A stretch of DNA of 64,000 nucleotides from Cobetia amphilecti (GTDB lineage: Bacteria; Pseudomonadota; Gammaproteobacteria; Pseudomonadales; Halomonadaceae), in assembly GCF_030010415.1 (NCBI RefSeq), contig NZ_JASCSA010000002.1. One strand, given 5' to 3'. The notes under the pieces were generated by a model, which was given only the letters and a program-made list of their open reading frames with translations, ran no database searches and had not been told where the DNA came from. Positions within the stretch are counted from its first letter, which is position 1; each line of letters begins with the position of its first letter. A program made the position numbers and the translations under genes. Positions 54,438 through 62,969 of this stretch are shown piece after piece.

Positions 54438-54493
54438 GGCGCTGCAGGCACAGCACAAGGCGGGGAATTTCAGGGGATAATCGACACAAGCGA

Positions 54494-54521
54494 TTGACTT
54501 GAAAGGCATCACAGGTAAAAT
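54494..54521 (+). promoter_or_regulatory. Promoter of tRNA-Leu
   Basis: TTGACT (54494-54499), 16-bp spacer, TAAAAT (54516-54521), then a GC-rich GCAGCCC discriminator, as expected for a growth-rate-controlled stable RNA promoter. Confidence 0.75.
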
Positions 54522-54536
54522 GCAGCCCTGCTTCTC

Positions 54537-54619
<83 letters not shown>

Positions 54620-54621
<2 letters not shown>

Positions 54622-54641
54622 TCAGCAAGCCTTTGCTGATG
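54620..54641 (+). terminator. Short hairpin just past tRNA-Leu
   Basis: Nine-bp stem (54620-54628 with 54633-54641) begins within the CCA end. There is no T-run, so it may be a processing signal instead of a true terminator. Confidence 0.35.
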
Positions 54642-54807
54642 CTCCCCAGCTGCCTCGCGCAGTCAGCAAGTCCTCCCGCTTTTGTCTGTCGTGCATGCGT
54701 CGTGTCATCTGATGCCTACTGCACCCATCATCACTGCCAGTGCCTTCCTGTCGGTTGCTATATCCGCTTCACGCCCGCGCTCTGCGTTACTCTGCTTTGC
54801 AAACAAC

Positions 54808-54852
54808 CTGCTCTACGCTCTCCTGCTCTGCGTTCCTCTGCCTTGCGACCCC
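54808..54852. repeat. Three 15-bp CTGCTCTGCG-type tandem units
   Basis: Diverged units at 54808-54822, 54823-54837 and 54838-54852, downstream (minus strand) of the 54893 gene. The rest of 54642-54892 shows no gene. Confidence 0.55.
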
Positions 54853-54892
54853 GGGCGATCTGCGGTGCGGCATTCGCGCGTCTGGACGAACC

Positions 54893-55264
54893 TCAGCGTC
54901 GTCTTAGGCTGTCCTGCAGATTGGCCAGGCTGACACGCGCCTGATCCAGCAACAGCTGGCGCTCTTCACGGTCATGATGCGCGGCATGCGCCGCGGCGAG
55001 CTGCAGGTTCACGTATTCGATTCCGCTGGTGAAACGATAGAACTCGCGACGCGAGGCCACCTGGCGAAAGGCGTCGAGCAGCGAGGGATCAAGTGCCAGC
55101 CGCTCACCACGCGCAACGTCTGGCTCCGCCTCCACCAATGCCGATAGCAGTGATTGCACGGCCTGATTCCATTCCTCTCTGCGCGGCCGCCAGCGACCGA
55201 GCCAGAAGCCGATGAAACCGCCGATGCCAAGGCCGCCCAGCCCCCATAACCATTCCCACTGCAT
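54893..55264 (-). CDS. Hypothetical single-pass membrane protein
   Basis: Not recognised. It has 123 residues with an N-terminal glycine-rich membrane segment (WEWLWGLGGLGIGGFIGFWLG) followed by a positively charged stop-transfer (RWRPRRE). The remaining helical cytoplasmic part (WNQAVQSLLSALVEAE to the end) is likely to form coiled coil. The layout is like the YhcB/DUF1043 type, but the sequence match is not clear. GAGG lies 8 nt before the ATG. A possible -10 TATACT on the minus strand (55321-55326) and a dyad ATGAG-N4-CTCAT (55334-55347) lie upstream. Confidence 0.65.
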   Translation of the reverse strand: MQWEWLWGLGGLGIGGFIGFWLGRWRPRREEWNQAVQSLLSALVEAEPDVARGERLALDPSLLDAFRQVASRREFYRFTSGIEYVNLQLAAAHAAHHDREERQLLLDQARVSLANLQDSLRRR

Positions 55265-55398
55265 GCTGGTGCCTCATTGCGTCAGATCGAATCCCGAGGG
55301 TCATTGCCTCATCTTGGCGCAGTATACCCAACAATGAGCGCTCTCATGCTCAACGCCCGACATATTTAATAAAATACTAATAAACAAGCCATTTGCGC

Positions 55399-55725
55399 TC
55401 ATTGCGCACGGGCGCCCAGCACGATGATGGCGCTGCCCGCCAGGCAGACCAGTGTCCCCAGCAGGTCCCAGCGACTGGGCAACTGCTGCTCGACCAGCCA
55501 CAGCCAGGCCACTGACGCGGCGATATAGACACCGCCATAGACGGCAAAGGCGCGCCCGGCGTGACTGACGTCGACCAGTGAAAGCAGCCAGGCGAACAGC
55601 GCCAGGCTGAGCATGCCGGGAATCAGCCAGCCGGGGCTGCGTTCCAGTTTCCACCAGGCCCAGAAACTGAAGCAGCCGGCGATCTCGGCGAGCGCCGCCA
55701 GCGGATATATCCAGAGAATCGACAT
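55399..55725 (-). CDS. ynfA: YnfA-family small membrane protein (UPF0060)
   Basis: A four-helix inner-membrane protein of the small-multidrug-resistance-like YnfA family. It has 108 residues from ATG 55725, exactly the length of Escherichia coli YnfA; an upstream start (55809) adds an unrelated stretch. Landmarks are PLAALAEIAGCFSFWAWWKL, AFAVYGGVYIAASVAWLWLVE and RWDLLGTLVCLAGSAIIVLG. Export of toxic cations or dyes is reported for the family; the natural substrate is unknown. Confidence 0.92.
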   Translation of the reverse strand: MSILWIYPLAALAEIAGCFSFWAWWKLERSPGWLIPGMLSLALFAWLLSLVDVSHAGRAFAVYGGVYIAASVAWLWLVEQQLPSRWDLLGTLVCLAGSAIIVLGARAQ

Positions 55726-55956
55726 CGATGAGTCTCGCGTGAGATTGGCAGCCCTGGGTGACAGCGCCATGAAAGTTGTCGGCATCAGACGACTCCCGCC
55801 CCCCGTCAAAAGCCGCTAGGATTAATTAGCGGACAATCCATGGACAATCACGGCCGATGGATTCCCTGTCCGTCTCTCCGTATTGACCAAGCCAGGATTG
55901 GCGCCGTCTTGCTGCGCATGATATCGCGCAGTGACTCGATAACAAGGAACCCCACG

Positions 55957-56409
55957 ATGACTCGGCAACGACTGATCATCAACCGCCTGGATGCTGACCG
56001 CCTCCAGCGCCTGATCGACGCTCAGCAACACGATGATGAGCTGTCGCTTCGCCTCGAAAGCCGCCTGATCCAGGCAGAGATCGTGCCCCCCGATGACTTC
56101 CCCGAAGACCGCGTCAGCATGCGTAGCCGCCTGCGTATCAAGGGGTCGCGCTCCGGCGATAGCGAGCTGACACTGCACTACCCTACCCCGGAGGATGGTG
56201 AGTGCATGTCGCTGCGCAGCCACCTGCCGCAACCTGAAGAGCAAGAGACCTCACTGGCGCTGTGCATCATGTCGCCACTGGGCATCGCGCTGCTGGGAAT
56301 GGCGGTTGGCGAGCAGATCACGCTGCCCCGGGAAGATGGCCAGAGTGACGTCATCCGCCTGGAAGCCATCCTGCATCAGCCGGAAGCCTGCGGTCAGTTC
56401 CATCTCTGA
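55957..56409 (+). CDS. rnk: Rnk-like nucleoside diphosphate kinase regulator (GreA/GreB C-terminal fold)
   Basis: RNA-polymerase-binding GreA-like factor. It has 150 residues from ATG 55957 (AAGGAA upstream). The start RQRLIINRLDADRLQRLID and RVSMRSRLRIKGSRSGDSELTLHYP correspond to Rnk. The C-terminal FKBP-like domain is SPLGIALLGMAVGEQITLP. Unlike GreA it lacks the long coiled coil with acidic tip. A single-gene unit. Confidence 0.85.
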   Translation: MTRQRLIINRLDADRLQRLIDAQQHDDELSLRLESRLIQAEIVPPDDFPEDRVSMRSRLRIKGSRSGDSELTLHYPTPEDGECMSLRSHLPQPEEQETSLALCIMSPLGIALLGMAVGEQITLPREDGQSDVIRLEAILHQPEACGQFHL

Positions 56410-56630
56410 AGGGCCAGGGCCACTTGATTCACGCCTGAAAAGTGCCGGGTTCGACAGTCAGCCCTGTGCTGACACAGGCTGGCAGCGCAGCAATACGCTA
56501 CGCTGACAGGAGCCAGCAGGGTTGCCGGACCCTGCTGGCTCACGCCATTGCTCCTTGACATAACACGCCATCGATCCCGCTGCGCATCTGCGCATGCGGG
56601 CATTTTCAATGTCTGTCTGGAGAATGCCTC

Positions 56631-57176
56631 ATGGGTATATTATCGCACCCTCATGTCAAGACAGCCGCCCACCGGCGTCTGCATGAAGCACTCGAGCACT
56701 ACGCGGCCAGTCATCAGCATCGTGAGAACATCCGCATGCATCTTGTCTGCGTGCCGGTCATCTTCACTGCCAGCTTGATCCTGCTGTGGAGACTGCTCGG
56801 GGGGCAGGGGCTATCGAGTGAACCGGGGCTGGGTGTGTGGATGCTGCCCGGTGGCGTGGTCACCCTGGCGGTCCTGGCCGCCTATGCGCGCTTCTCTCTC
56901 AGGGTACTTGGCGTGATGGCCGTCTGGGCCCTGGCAAGCCTGGCGCTGATGTTCGTGATGCTCGGGCTCAACTGGCCGGTGACACCGATGATGCTGGCAG
57001 CCTTCGTGGTCGCCTGGATCGGTCAGGTCGTCGGCCACCGGATCGAGGGCCGCAAACCGGCCTTCCTCGATGACCTGCGTCAGCTGCTGATCGGCCCGCT
57101 GTTCGTGCTGGTCGAGCTGTTCCCCGCCATGCGTGACTGGCTACTGAAGCAGGATGAGCCGACCGAGCGGTCATGA
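56631..57176 (+). CDS. DUF962/Mpo1-like membrane protein
   Basis: A 181-residue protein of the family that includes yeast Mpo1, an Fe(II)-dependent dioxygenase of 2-hydroxy fatty acids. Conserved histidines are in LEHYAASHQHRENIRMHLVCVP and IGQVVGHRIEGRKPAFLDDLRQLLIGPLFVLVEL. Four membrane segments are visible. GGAGAA precedes the ATG. Enzymatic activity in bacteria is inferred only from the fold. Confidence 0.83.
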   Translation: MGILSHPHVKTAAHRRLHEALEHYAASHQHRENIRMHLVCVPVIFTASLILLWRLLGGQGLSSEPGLGVWMLPGGVVTLAVLAAYARFSLRVLGVMAVWALASLALMFVMLGLNWPVTPMMLAAFVVAWIGQVVGHRIEGRKPAFLDDLRQLLIGPLFVLVELFPAMRDWLLKQDEPTERS

Positions 57177-57237
57177 GCGGGCCTGTAAGCATGCAAGCTT
57201 GCCGACACGGCCCGATGGACAGGGATTCCGACAACAC

Positions 57238-57275
57238 AAAAAGCCCAGCGACCTGACACGGCCGCTGGGCTTTTC
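57238..57275. terminator. Bidirectional terminator between DUF962 and acyl-CoA dehydrogenase genes
   Basis: Ten-bp stem (57241-57250 with 57263-57272), 12-nt loop, A-run before and T-run after, between converging genes. Confidence 0.82.
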
Positions 57276-57322
57276 ATTGGACGCTACTGACGGTCACGGT
57301 GACTTGTGACTTGTGTCTTGCG

Positions 57323-59152
57323 TCATTGCTCCGGCGCGAAATCCTCGAGGCTGAAGGCCATCAATGGCGCGGCACCAGCACTGATCTGGGCTTCCAGGGC
57401 GACGGCGCGCGGCAGCACGCGTGCCACGAAGTACTCCCCGAGCGCCAGCTTGCGGCGATAGAAGCCCTCACCGCTGGCACCTGCTTGCGCCAGTCCATGC
57501 GCCGCCGCACGCGCCATGCGCAGCCACAGATAGCTGTAGACACACAGCCCCGCCAGGTTGAGGTAGTCACAGGCCGCCGCGCCCAGCTCTTCCGGGTTGT
57601 CATCGGCGCGGGCCAGCAACTGCTCCGACACTCGCTCCAGGCGCGCCAGCTCCGTCTTGCAGGCCTCGGCGAACGGGCGGGTCTGGGCGTCATCGGCCTG
57701 ACGCTCAAGCTCGGCTCGCACCAGGGCGGCAAAGCTCGCCACATGGGCGCCACGGTTGCGGTAGAGCTTGCGCCCGACCAGATCCATCGCCTGAATGCCG
57801 TTGGTGCCTTCGTAGATCATCGCGATGCGTGCATCGCGCACGTACTGCTCGGCGCCCCACTCCACGCAGTAGCCATTGCCACCATAGAGCTGCTGCGCCA
57901 TGACGGTGGCATCGAAGCCACGGTCGGTCAGCAGCGCCTTGGCGATCGGCGTCATGAATTGCACCAGCGCATCCGCGTCGGCCTTCACCGCGTCATCGGC
58001 GTGATATTTGACGCGGTCCAGCTGCTGGCCCACGAAGACGGCAAAGGCGCGACCGGTCTCGTTCCAGACGCGCACCTCAAGCGCCATGCGGCGTACGTCA
58101 GGATGCACCAGAATCGGGTCGGCCGGCTTGTCAGGCGCCTTGGCCCCAGTCGGTGCCCGGCTCTGCAAACGCTCGGCGGCGAAGTCCATCGCGCTCTGAT
58201 AGGCCACCTCGCCCAACCCCAGCCCCTGCAGGCCGATGGAGAGACGCTCGTAGTTCATCATGGTGAACATCGCCGCCAGCCCCTGATGCGGCTCGCCGAT
58301 CAGCACGCCTTCGGCACCGTCGAAATTCATCACGCAGGTCGCGCTGCCCTTGATGCCCATCTTGTGCTCGATGGAGCCACAGCTGACCGCATTCGGTGTC
58401 GTCGGCTGGCCATCGGCATCAAGCAGGTGCTTGGAGACCAGAAACAGCGAGATGCCACGTGTCCCCGGAGGCGCATCCGGCAGCTTGGCGAGCACCAGAT
58501 GCACGATGTTGTCGACCATGTCGTGCTCGCCGCCGGTGATCCAGATCTTGGTGCCGGTGAGGCGATAGCGCGGCAGCCCCAGCAGCGGGTCATCGCCCTC
58601 GAGGGATTCGGCACGGGTGCGAATCAGGCCGAGGTCCGTGCCGCAATGCGGCTCGGTCAGACACATGGTGCCCAGCCAGTCGCCGGCATACATGCGCGGC
58701 AGAAACACCTGCTTGACGGACTCCGGCGCGTGACTGTCCACCGCCAGACAGGCACCGGCATTCAGCGCCGGATAGAGCGCGAAGCTGGTATTGGTGGCGT
58801 AGAGCATCTCTTCAAACGCCACGGTGAGCATCTTGGGCATGCCCTGACCACCGTATTCAGGATTGCCGCCCAGCCCCATCCAGCCGCCTTCGGCGAGCAC
58901 CCGATAGGCCTCCTTGAAGCCCTTGGGTGTCGTGACGTGGCCATTCTCGAAACGTGCGCCCTCTGCGTCACCGCTCAGGTTGAGCGGCAGCAGCTCGGCC
59001 TGGGTCACGCGCGCACCTTCCTCGAGAATCGCCTCGGCCAGCTCGACATTCACCTCTTCGGTGGCTGCCATGTCCGCCCATTCCTGCTCGGCGGCGAACA
59101 CCTCATCGAGAATGAAGCGTGCATCCTTGAGTGGCGCCTGATACTTGGCCAT
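57323..59152 (-). CDS. Acyl-CoA dehydrogenase, long (about 600-residue) class
   Basis: FAD enzyme of fatty-acid or related acyl-CoA oxidation; the chain-length preference is unknown. It has 609 residues. CLTEPHCGTDLGLIRTRAE and KIWITGGEHDMVDNIVHLVLAK are the FAD/acyl sites, and YEGTNGIQAMDLVGRKL carries the likely catalytic Glu. An extra C-terminal helical domain (from RNRGAHVASFAALV) marks the long class, which includes DmdC-type enzymes acting on 3-methylmercaptopropionyl-CoA. A PsrA-like operator lies 90 bp upstream. It stands alone. Confidence 0.88.
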   Translation of the reverse strand: MAKYQAPLKDARFILDEVFAAEQEWADMAATEEVNVELAEAILEEGARVTQAELLPLNLSGDAEGARFENGHVTTPKGFKEAYRVLAEGGWMGLGGNPEYGGQGMPKMLTVAFEEMLYATNTSFALYPALNAGACLAVDSHAPESVKQVFLPRMYAGDWLGTMCLTEPHCGTDLGLIRTRAESLEGDDPLLGLPRYRLTGTKIWITGGEHDMVDNIVHLVLAKLPDAPPGTRGISLFLVSKHLLDADGQPTTPNAVSCGSIEHKMGIKGSATCVMNFDGAEGVLIGEPHQGLAAMFTMMNYERLSIGLQGLGLGEVAYQSAMDFAAERLQSRAPTGAKAPDKPADPILVHPDVRRMALEVRVWNETGRAFAVFVGQQLDRVKYHADDAVKADADALVQFMTPIAKALLTDRGFDATVMAQQLYGGNGYCVEWGAEQYVRDARIAMIYEGTNGIQAMDLVGRKLYRNRGAHVASFAALVRAELERQADDAQTRPFAEACKTELARLERVSEQLLARADDNPEELGAAACDYLNLAGLCVYSYLWLRMARAAAHGLAQAGASGEGFYRRKLALGEYFVARVLPRAVALEAQISAGAAPLMAFSLEDFAPEQ

Positions 59153-59244
59153 ATCACTGTCCTCACTGACTCATGTGCTTAGGGCTTTCGCGAAAGACTT
59201 GCCTCTCACCCCGTGATGAACGGCGGGCTTCGCTCAGCAGGATT

Positions 59245-59258
59245 CAAACGATTGCTTG
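59245..59258. promoter_or_regulatory. Candidate PsrA/FadR-type operator
   Basis: CAAAC-GATT-GCTTG, within the imperfect 18-bp dyad 59243-59260, matches the Pseudomonas PsrA consensus (G/C)AAAC-N2-4-GTTT(G/C) at nine of ten bases. It lies upstream of a fatty-acid oxidation gene. Confidence 0.4.
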
Positions 59259-59395
59259 AAACAATAGGCGCAATCAGATGCCACGTCATCTCGACCTTGG
59301 CCCAAGAGCCGCCCAGCCATGCGCCAGCACGGTGTTCAGGCCCACAATGCCAGGCCTGCCAATGACCAGTCCCACGATCCTCAGCCCAACAACGC

Positions 59396-59430
59396 AAGAC
59401 GCCGCCCCGGGGTTACCGAGGCGGCGTCTT
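59396..59430. terminator. Hairpin after cysG
   Basis: Eleven-bp GC-rich stem (59396-59406 with 59420-59430), extendable with one mismatch. There is no extended T-run. Confidence 0.55.
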
Positions 59431-59475
59431 GTCACTGCTCATGTCGCTGCTTTTAGCGCTTTCGCTACGGTCGCT

Positions 59476-60681
59476 CTAGACCGATACCACATTGGCCAGC
59501 GGCGTCGGGTGCTTGCCATCTTCCCACCCCAGACTGCTGTTGGCATTCGGCGAGAACCACTTGAGCGAATCGTGCAGCTTGACCACATCCCCGACGATGA
59601 TCAGCGTCGGCGGCTTGAGGCCCTGACCGGCGATCTGCGCCGGCATGTCCGCCAGCGTTGCCACATGCACACGCTGACGCGCGGTGGTGCCCTGCTCGAC
59701 CAGCGCGATCGGCGTGGACGCCGCCAGACCATTGGCGATCAACTGCTCGCAGATCAGACCCAGGCTACCGAGCCCCATGTAGAAGACCAGCGTCTGGGCC
59801 GGGCGCGCCAGCGCCTCCCAATCCAGGTCACAGCTGCCATCCTTCAAGTGGCCGGTGACGAAGCGCACCGACTGGGCGTGGTCGCGATGAGTCAGCGGGA
59901 TACCCGCGTAAGCCGCGCAACCGGAAGCCGCCGTGATGCCCGGCACGACCTCGAAGCTGATGCCGGCACCGGCCAGGGTCTCGAGCTCTTCCCCGCCGCG
60001 CCCGAAGATGAAGGCGTCACCGCCCTTCAAGCGCACCACGCGATGCCCGGCGCGGGCGTAATCCACCAGCGCCTGATTGATGCCTTCCTGCGGCACGCTG
60101 TGATCACTGCGCGCCTTGCCGACGTACAGGCGACGCGCCTCCGGATTGGCCAGCGCCAGAATCTCGTGACTGACCAAGCGATCATGAATGATGACATCGG
60201 CCTGCTGCAGATGGCGCAGCGCCTTGAGCGTCAGCAGCTCCGGATCGCCCGGCCCCGCGCTGACCAACGCCACCTGGCCATGCGTGCCCGTGAAGCGGTC
60301 CTCCTCCTTCACGGGCAACACCGCCTCGCCTGCCACCAGGCGCGGCGGAAGGCGGACGCTGGAGTCCCGGGGGTGGCTCGGCGCGAACACCATCACGTGC
60401 TGCTCGCGCGCATGACGCAGGATGCCGCGATCGCGCCCTTCGCTGCCGGTGGCGACCAGCCATAGCTGGCCGGGGGCCGGCACGGGCAACAGGGTATCGG
60501 CAACCTCCCAACCTTCACGACCACACAGGGTCTCCAGCATCGGCATGCGGGCATCGCCGTAGACACACAGGTCTGCACCGAGGCCGGCGAAACGCTCGGC
60601 CAGCGCGACAGCCTCCTGGCCGCCACCGATCAGGCACAGCTGGAGTCGTGAGGGGTCACAGGAGAGATTGAGAAATTCCAT
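59476..60681 (-). CDS. cysG: Uroporphyrinogen-III C-methyltransferase with truncated CysG-type N-terminal domain
   Basis: The C-terminal domain (from about residue 134: GQVALVSAGPGDPELLTLKAL, VRLKGGDAFIFGRGGEELE, VVPGITAASGCAAYAGIPLTHRD) is a complete SUMT that makes precorrin-2. The N-terminal part (1-130) resembles the NAD domain of CysG (LCLIGGGQEAVALAERFAGLGA) but is about 80 residues short. It lacks the MPSIIDR...SSGGTSPVLAR dimerisation region and the catalytic Asp segment (VVDAP is replaced by VMVFAP). Dehydrogenase/ferrochelatase activity is therefore doubtful. The start is uncertain (60681, 60690 or 60735); the promoter-like sequence upstream favours the shorter forms. Confidence 0.85.
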   Translation of the reverse strand: MEFLNLSCDPSRLQLCLIGGGQEAVALAERFAGLGADLCVYGDARMPMLETLCGREGWEVADTLLPVPAPGQLWLVATGSEGRDRGILRHAREQHVMVFAPSHPRDSSVRLPPRLVAGEAVLPVKEEDRFTGTHGQVALVSAGPGDPELLTLKALRHLQQADVIIHDRLVSHEILALANPEARRLYVGKARSDHSVPQEGINQALVDYARAGHRVVRLKGGDAFIFGRGGEELETLAGAGISFEVVPGITAASGCAAYAGIPLTHRDHAQSVRFVTGHLKDGSCDLDWEALARPAQTLVFYMGLGSLGLICEQLIANGLAASTPIALVEQGTTARQRVHVATLADMPAQIAGQGLKPPTLIIVGDVVKLHDSLKWFSPNANSSLGWEDGKHPTPLANVVSV

Positions 60682-60733
60682 GGGGCACATCCACAAACGC
60701 GGCGAGGCTGGGGAGCAGCCTTCGATGGGTCGC

Positions 60734-60764
60734 ATTTTAGAGCATAAGAACCACTCTCTAAAAT
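60734..60764. promoter_or_regulatory. Nine-bp inverted repeat and promoter upstream of cysG
   Basis: ATTTTAGAG (60734-60742) and CTCTAAAAT (60756-60764) form a perfect dyad. A minus-strand TTGGTT/TATGCT pair with 18-bp spacing overlaps it, placing transcription start near 60728. The regulator is unknown; CysB control would fit the pathway but is not shown. Confidence 0.4.
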
Positions 60765-60861
60765 AACCAATAAGAATAACAACCCTGATGCTACGTTGTA
60801 GTCGCGCAGAGGGAATAATGAGTGGTGCGATCGGGCGAGGACTCTGTCTCCGCGATAAACG

Positions 60862-60894
60862 AAGGCCCCGCTTCCATGGGAAAGCGGGGGCCTT
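60862..60894. terminator. Terminator downstream of serS
   Basis: GC-rich stem of about 12 bp with one bulge (60862-60873 with 60882-60894) around a 7-9 nt loop, between serS and the cysG promoter. Confidence 0.65.
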
Positions 60895-60928
60895 GACTAC
60901 GCGAATCCACTACGGCGATTCACGCACC

Positions 60929-62206
60929 TCAGACGTTGATGGTTTCCACTCCTCCCATGTAGCCACGCAGCGCCTGCGGCACAGTGATGGAGCCATCGGC
61001 GTTCTGATGGTTTTCCAGCACGGCGACCAGGCAGCGGCCCACGGCCAGACCGGACCCATTCAGGGTATGCACCAGCTGCGGCTTCTTCTGACCTTCGACA
61101 CGCACACGCGCCTGCATGCGGCGCGCCTGGAAGTCACGGCAGTTGGAGATGGAGGAGATCTCGCGGTAGGTCGCCTGGCTCGGCAGCCAGACTTCCAGGT
61201 CATAGGTCTTGGCGGCGGCAAAGCCCATGTCGCCGGTGCACAGGGTCACGGCACGGTACGGCAGTTCCAGCGCCTGCAGGATGGCTTCGGCGTGGCCGCG
61301 CATCTCTTCGAGGGCTTCGTCGCTCTTCTCCGCCGCGACGACCTGCACCATCTCGACCTTGTCGAACTGGTGCTGGCGAATCATGCCGCGGGTATCACGG
61401 CCATAGGCACCGGCTTCACTGCGGAAGCACGGGGTATGGGCGGTGAACTTGAGCGGCAGACTGCCGGCGTCGATGATCTCGTCGCGCACCATGTTGGTCA
61501 GCGGCACTTCGGCGGTCGGGATCAGGAAGAAATCACGATCGTCGTTGAGCTTGAACAGGTCTTCCTCGAACTTGGGCAGCTGGCTGGTACCCATCAGGGA
61601 ATCGCGGTTGACGATATAGGGCACATAATATTCTTCGTAGCCATGCTCCAGCGTCTGCTTGTCGAGCATGAACTGCACCAGCGCACGGTGCAGGCGCGCG
61701 ATGGAGCCATGCATCACGGCGAAACGTGAACCGGTGATCTTGACCGCCAGTTCGAAGTCCAGCTGGCCCTTGAGCTCACCGAGGTCGACGTGGTCGCGCA
61801 CGTCGAAATCGAATTCACGCGGCGTGCCCCAGCGGTGCAGCTCGACGTTGTCGCTTTCGTCAGCGCCTTCCGGCACTTCGGCGTCCGGCAGGTTCGGCAG
61901 GCTGGCCGCCATGGCGTCGGCCTTGGCCTGCAGCTCATTGAGCTCGGACTTGGCGGCGTCGAGACGCTCGCCCAGATCACTGACTTCTGCCAGCAGCGGC
62001 GCGATGTCTTCGCCGCGTGCCTTGGCATTACCGATGGACTTGGAGCGGGTGTTGCGCTCGTTCTGCAGGGATTCCGTCTCGACCTGCAGGTCACGGCGGC
62101 GCGCTTCCAGCGCGGCAAAGGCTTCGGTATCCAGCTGATAGCCACGACGTGCGAGGCGCTCGGCAGTCGCTTCAAGATCAGCGCGCAGAAGTTTCGGGTC
62201 CAGCAT
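60929..62206 (-). CDS. serS: Seryl-tRNA synthetase
   Basis: Charges tRNA-Ser with serine. It has 425 residues, class II. The N-terminal coiled-coil arm (LQVETESLQNERNTRSKSIG to about 100) is followed by the catalytic core: motif 2 TPCFRSEAGAYGRDTRGMIRQHQF and motif 3 NGSGLAVGRCLVAVLEN, with TAEVPLTNM. Downstream of crcB on the same strand. Confidence 0.97.
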   Translation of the reverse strand: MLDPKLLRADLEATAERLARRGYQLDTEAFAALEARRRDLQVETESLQNERNTRSKSIGNAKARGEDIAPLLAEVSDLGERLDAAKSELNELQAKADAMAASLPNLPDAEVPEGADESDNVELHRWGTPREFDFDVRDHVDLGELKGQLDFELAVKITGSRFAVMHGSIARLHRALVQFMLDKQTLEHGYEEYYVPYIVNRDSLMGTSQLPKFEEDLFKLNDDRDFFLIPTAEVPLTNMVRDEIIDAGSLPLKFTAHTPCFRSEAGAYGRDTRGMIRQHQFDKVEMVQVVAAEKSDEALEEMRGHAEAILQALELPYRAVTLCTGDMGFAAAKTYDLEVWLPSQATYREISSISNCRDFQARRMQARVRVEGQKKPQLVHTLNGSGLAVGRCLVAVLENHQNADGSITVPQALRGYMGGVETINV

Positions 62207-62337
62207 GTGGGAAGGCTCTCTCGTCGGATCACTCAGGCCGCATCGCGGCGCGGAAAGGTTATGCGCACTAGTCTACCTCAGCCATGCCCTGCTTCGCAGC
62301 CGCCCAGGCGACAGGAGGGCGCGCCCGGGCGCGAGAA

Positions 62338-62715
62338 TCACAGCAGGACGCGTGCGATCTTCATGCCCAGCGCGACCATGCCCAGACACGCCACCACACT
62401 GACGGCGACATAGACCAGCCCCGCCAGCATGCGTCCGCTCATCATCAGATTGAGCGCCTCGAGGGCAAAGGTGGAGAAGGTGGTGAAGGCGCCGGTGAAG
62501 CCGGCCACCATGATCGCCTGCCAGACGGGGGCCAGCTTGAGCTCCTGGGTCACCCAGATGAACAGGAACCCCATCAGGCAGCTGCCGATCAGATTGACGC
62601 CGAGGGTCCCCCACGGGAAACCACGCCCGGCGGCGCCGACGATCCAGCCACTGACAAGATACCGTCCCAGCGCCCCGATGGCGCCGCCCGCTGCTACTGC
62701 CAACCAGGTTCCCAT
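62338..62715 (-). CDS. crcB: Fluoride channel CrcB/Fluc
   Basis: Dimeric fluoride exporter channel. It has 125 residues from ATG 62715 (AAGG upstream); an upstream start at 62853 adds 46 unrelated residues. Four membrane segments with GGAIGALGRYLVSGW, TLGVNLIGSCLMGFL and GFTGAFTTFSTFALE, the conserved Asn and Phe positions of the pore. No fluoride riboswitch was found upstream. It lies 132 bp upstream of serS. Confidence 0.94.
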   Translation of the reverse strand: MGTWLAVAAGGAIGALGRYLVSGWIVGAAGRGFPWGTLGVNLIGSCLMGFLFIWVTQELKLAPVWQAIMVAGFTGAFTTFSTFALEALNLMMSGRMLAGLVYVAVSVVACLGMVALGMKIARVLL

Positions 62716-62883
62716 GTGCCTTGTATGCCCCGTGCTCGATTCAATGCGAGTGAGTGCTGGGCAACGCCATGGATCGGCCGCCAGCCACTCTGGCACCCGA
62801 GGATGCCGCCTAGCGCTCCATTGTAGGAAAATCGCCAGCCACGGGGAATCCACGACTCACGAAAGGCAGGTTGAACAAAGCAC

Positions 62884-62927
62884 GACACCCGCGATGCGCC
62901 TCCTGACCAATGGGCATCGCGGGTGTC
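62884..62927. terminator. Hairpin after the ProC-like gene
   Basis: A 14-bp perfect stem (62884-62897 with 62914-62927) has a 16-nt loop. U-tract is poor. It lies between the ProC-like gene and crcB. Confidence 0.5.
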
Positions 62928-62969
62928 TGAGGGTGGCTGAGAGCGGAAGGCATCAGGCGGCAGAGCGAC

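Larger units (their letters stand above)
59153..59475. other. Intergenic region between acyl-CoA dehydrogenase gene and cysG
   Basis: 323 bp. It holds the PsrA-like dyad (59245-59258) near the acyl-CoA dehydrogenase gene and the hairpin 59396-59430 after cysG. No gene is seen. Confidence 0.5.

Noticed and set aside
54682..54933. 83-codon plus-strand frame after tRNA-Leu
   Set aside because: No ribosome binding site or family match. It overlaps a repeat-like stretch and the end of a minus-strand gene.
57299..59182. 627-codon plus-strand open frame over the acyl-CoA dehydrogenase gene
   Set aside because: Antisense shadow of the dehydrogenase, whose minus-strand product has complete FAD and active-site motifs.
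62716..62860. Fluoride riboswitch upstream of crcB
   Set aside because: I looked on the minus strand for the conserved GGNGATGG and GATGATGCC-type elements and did not find a convincing pair.
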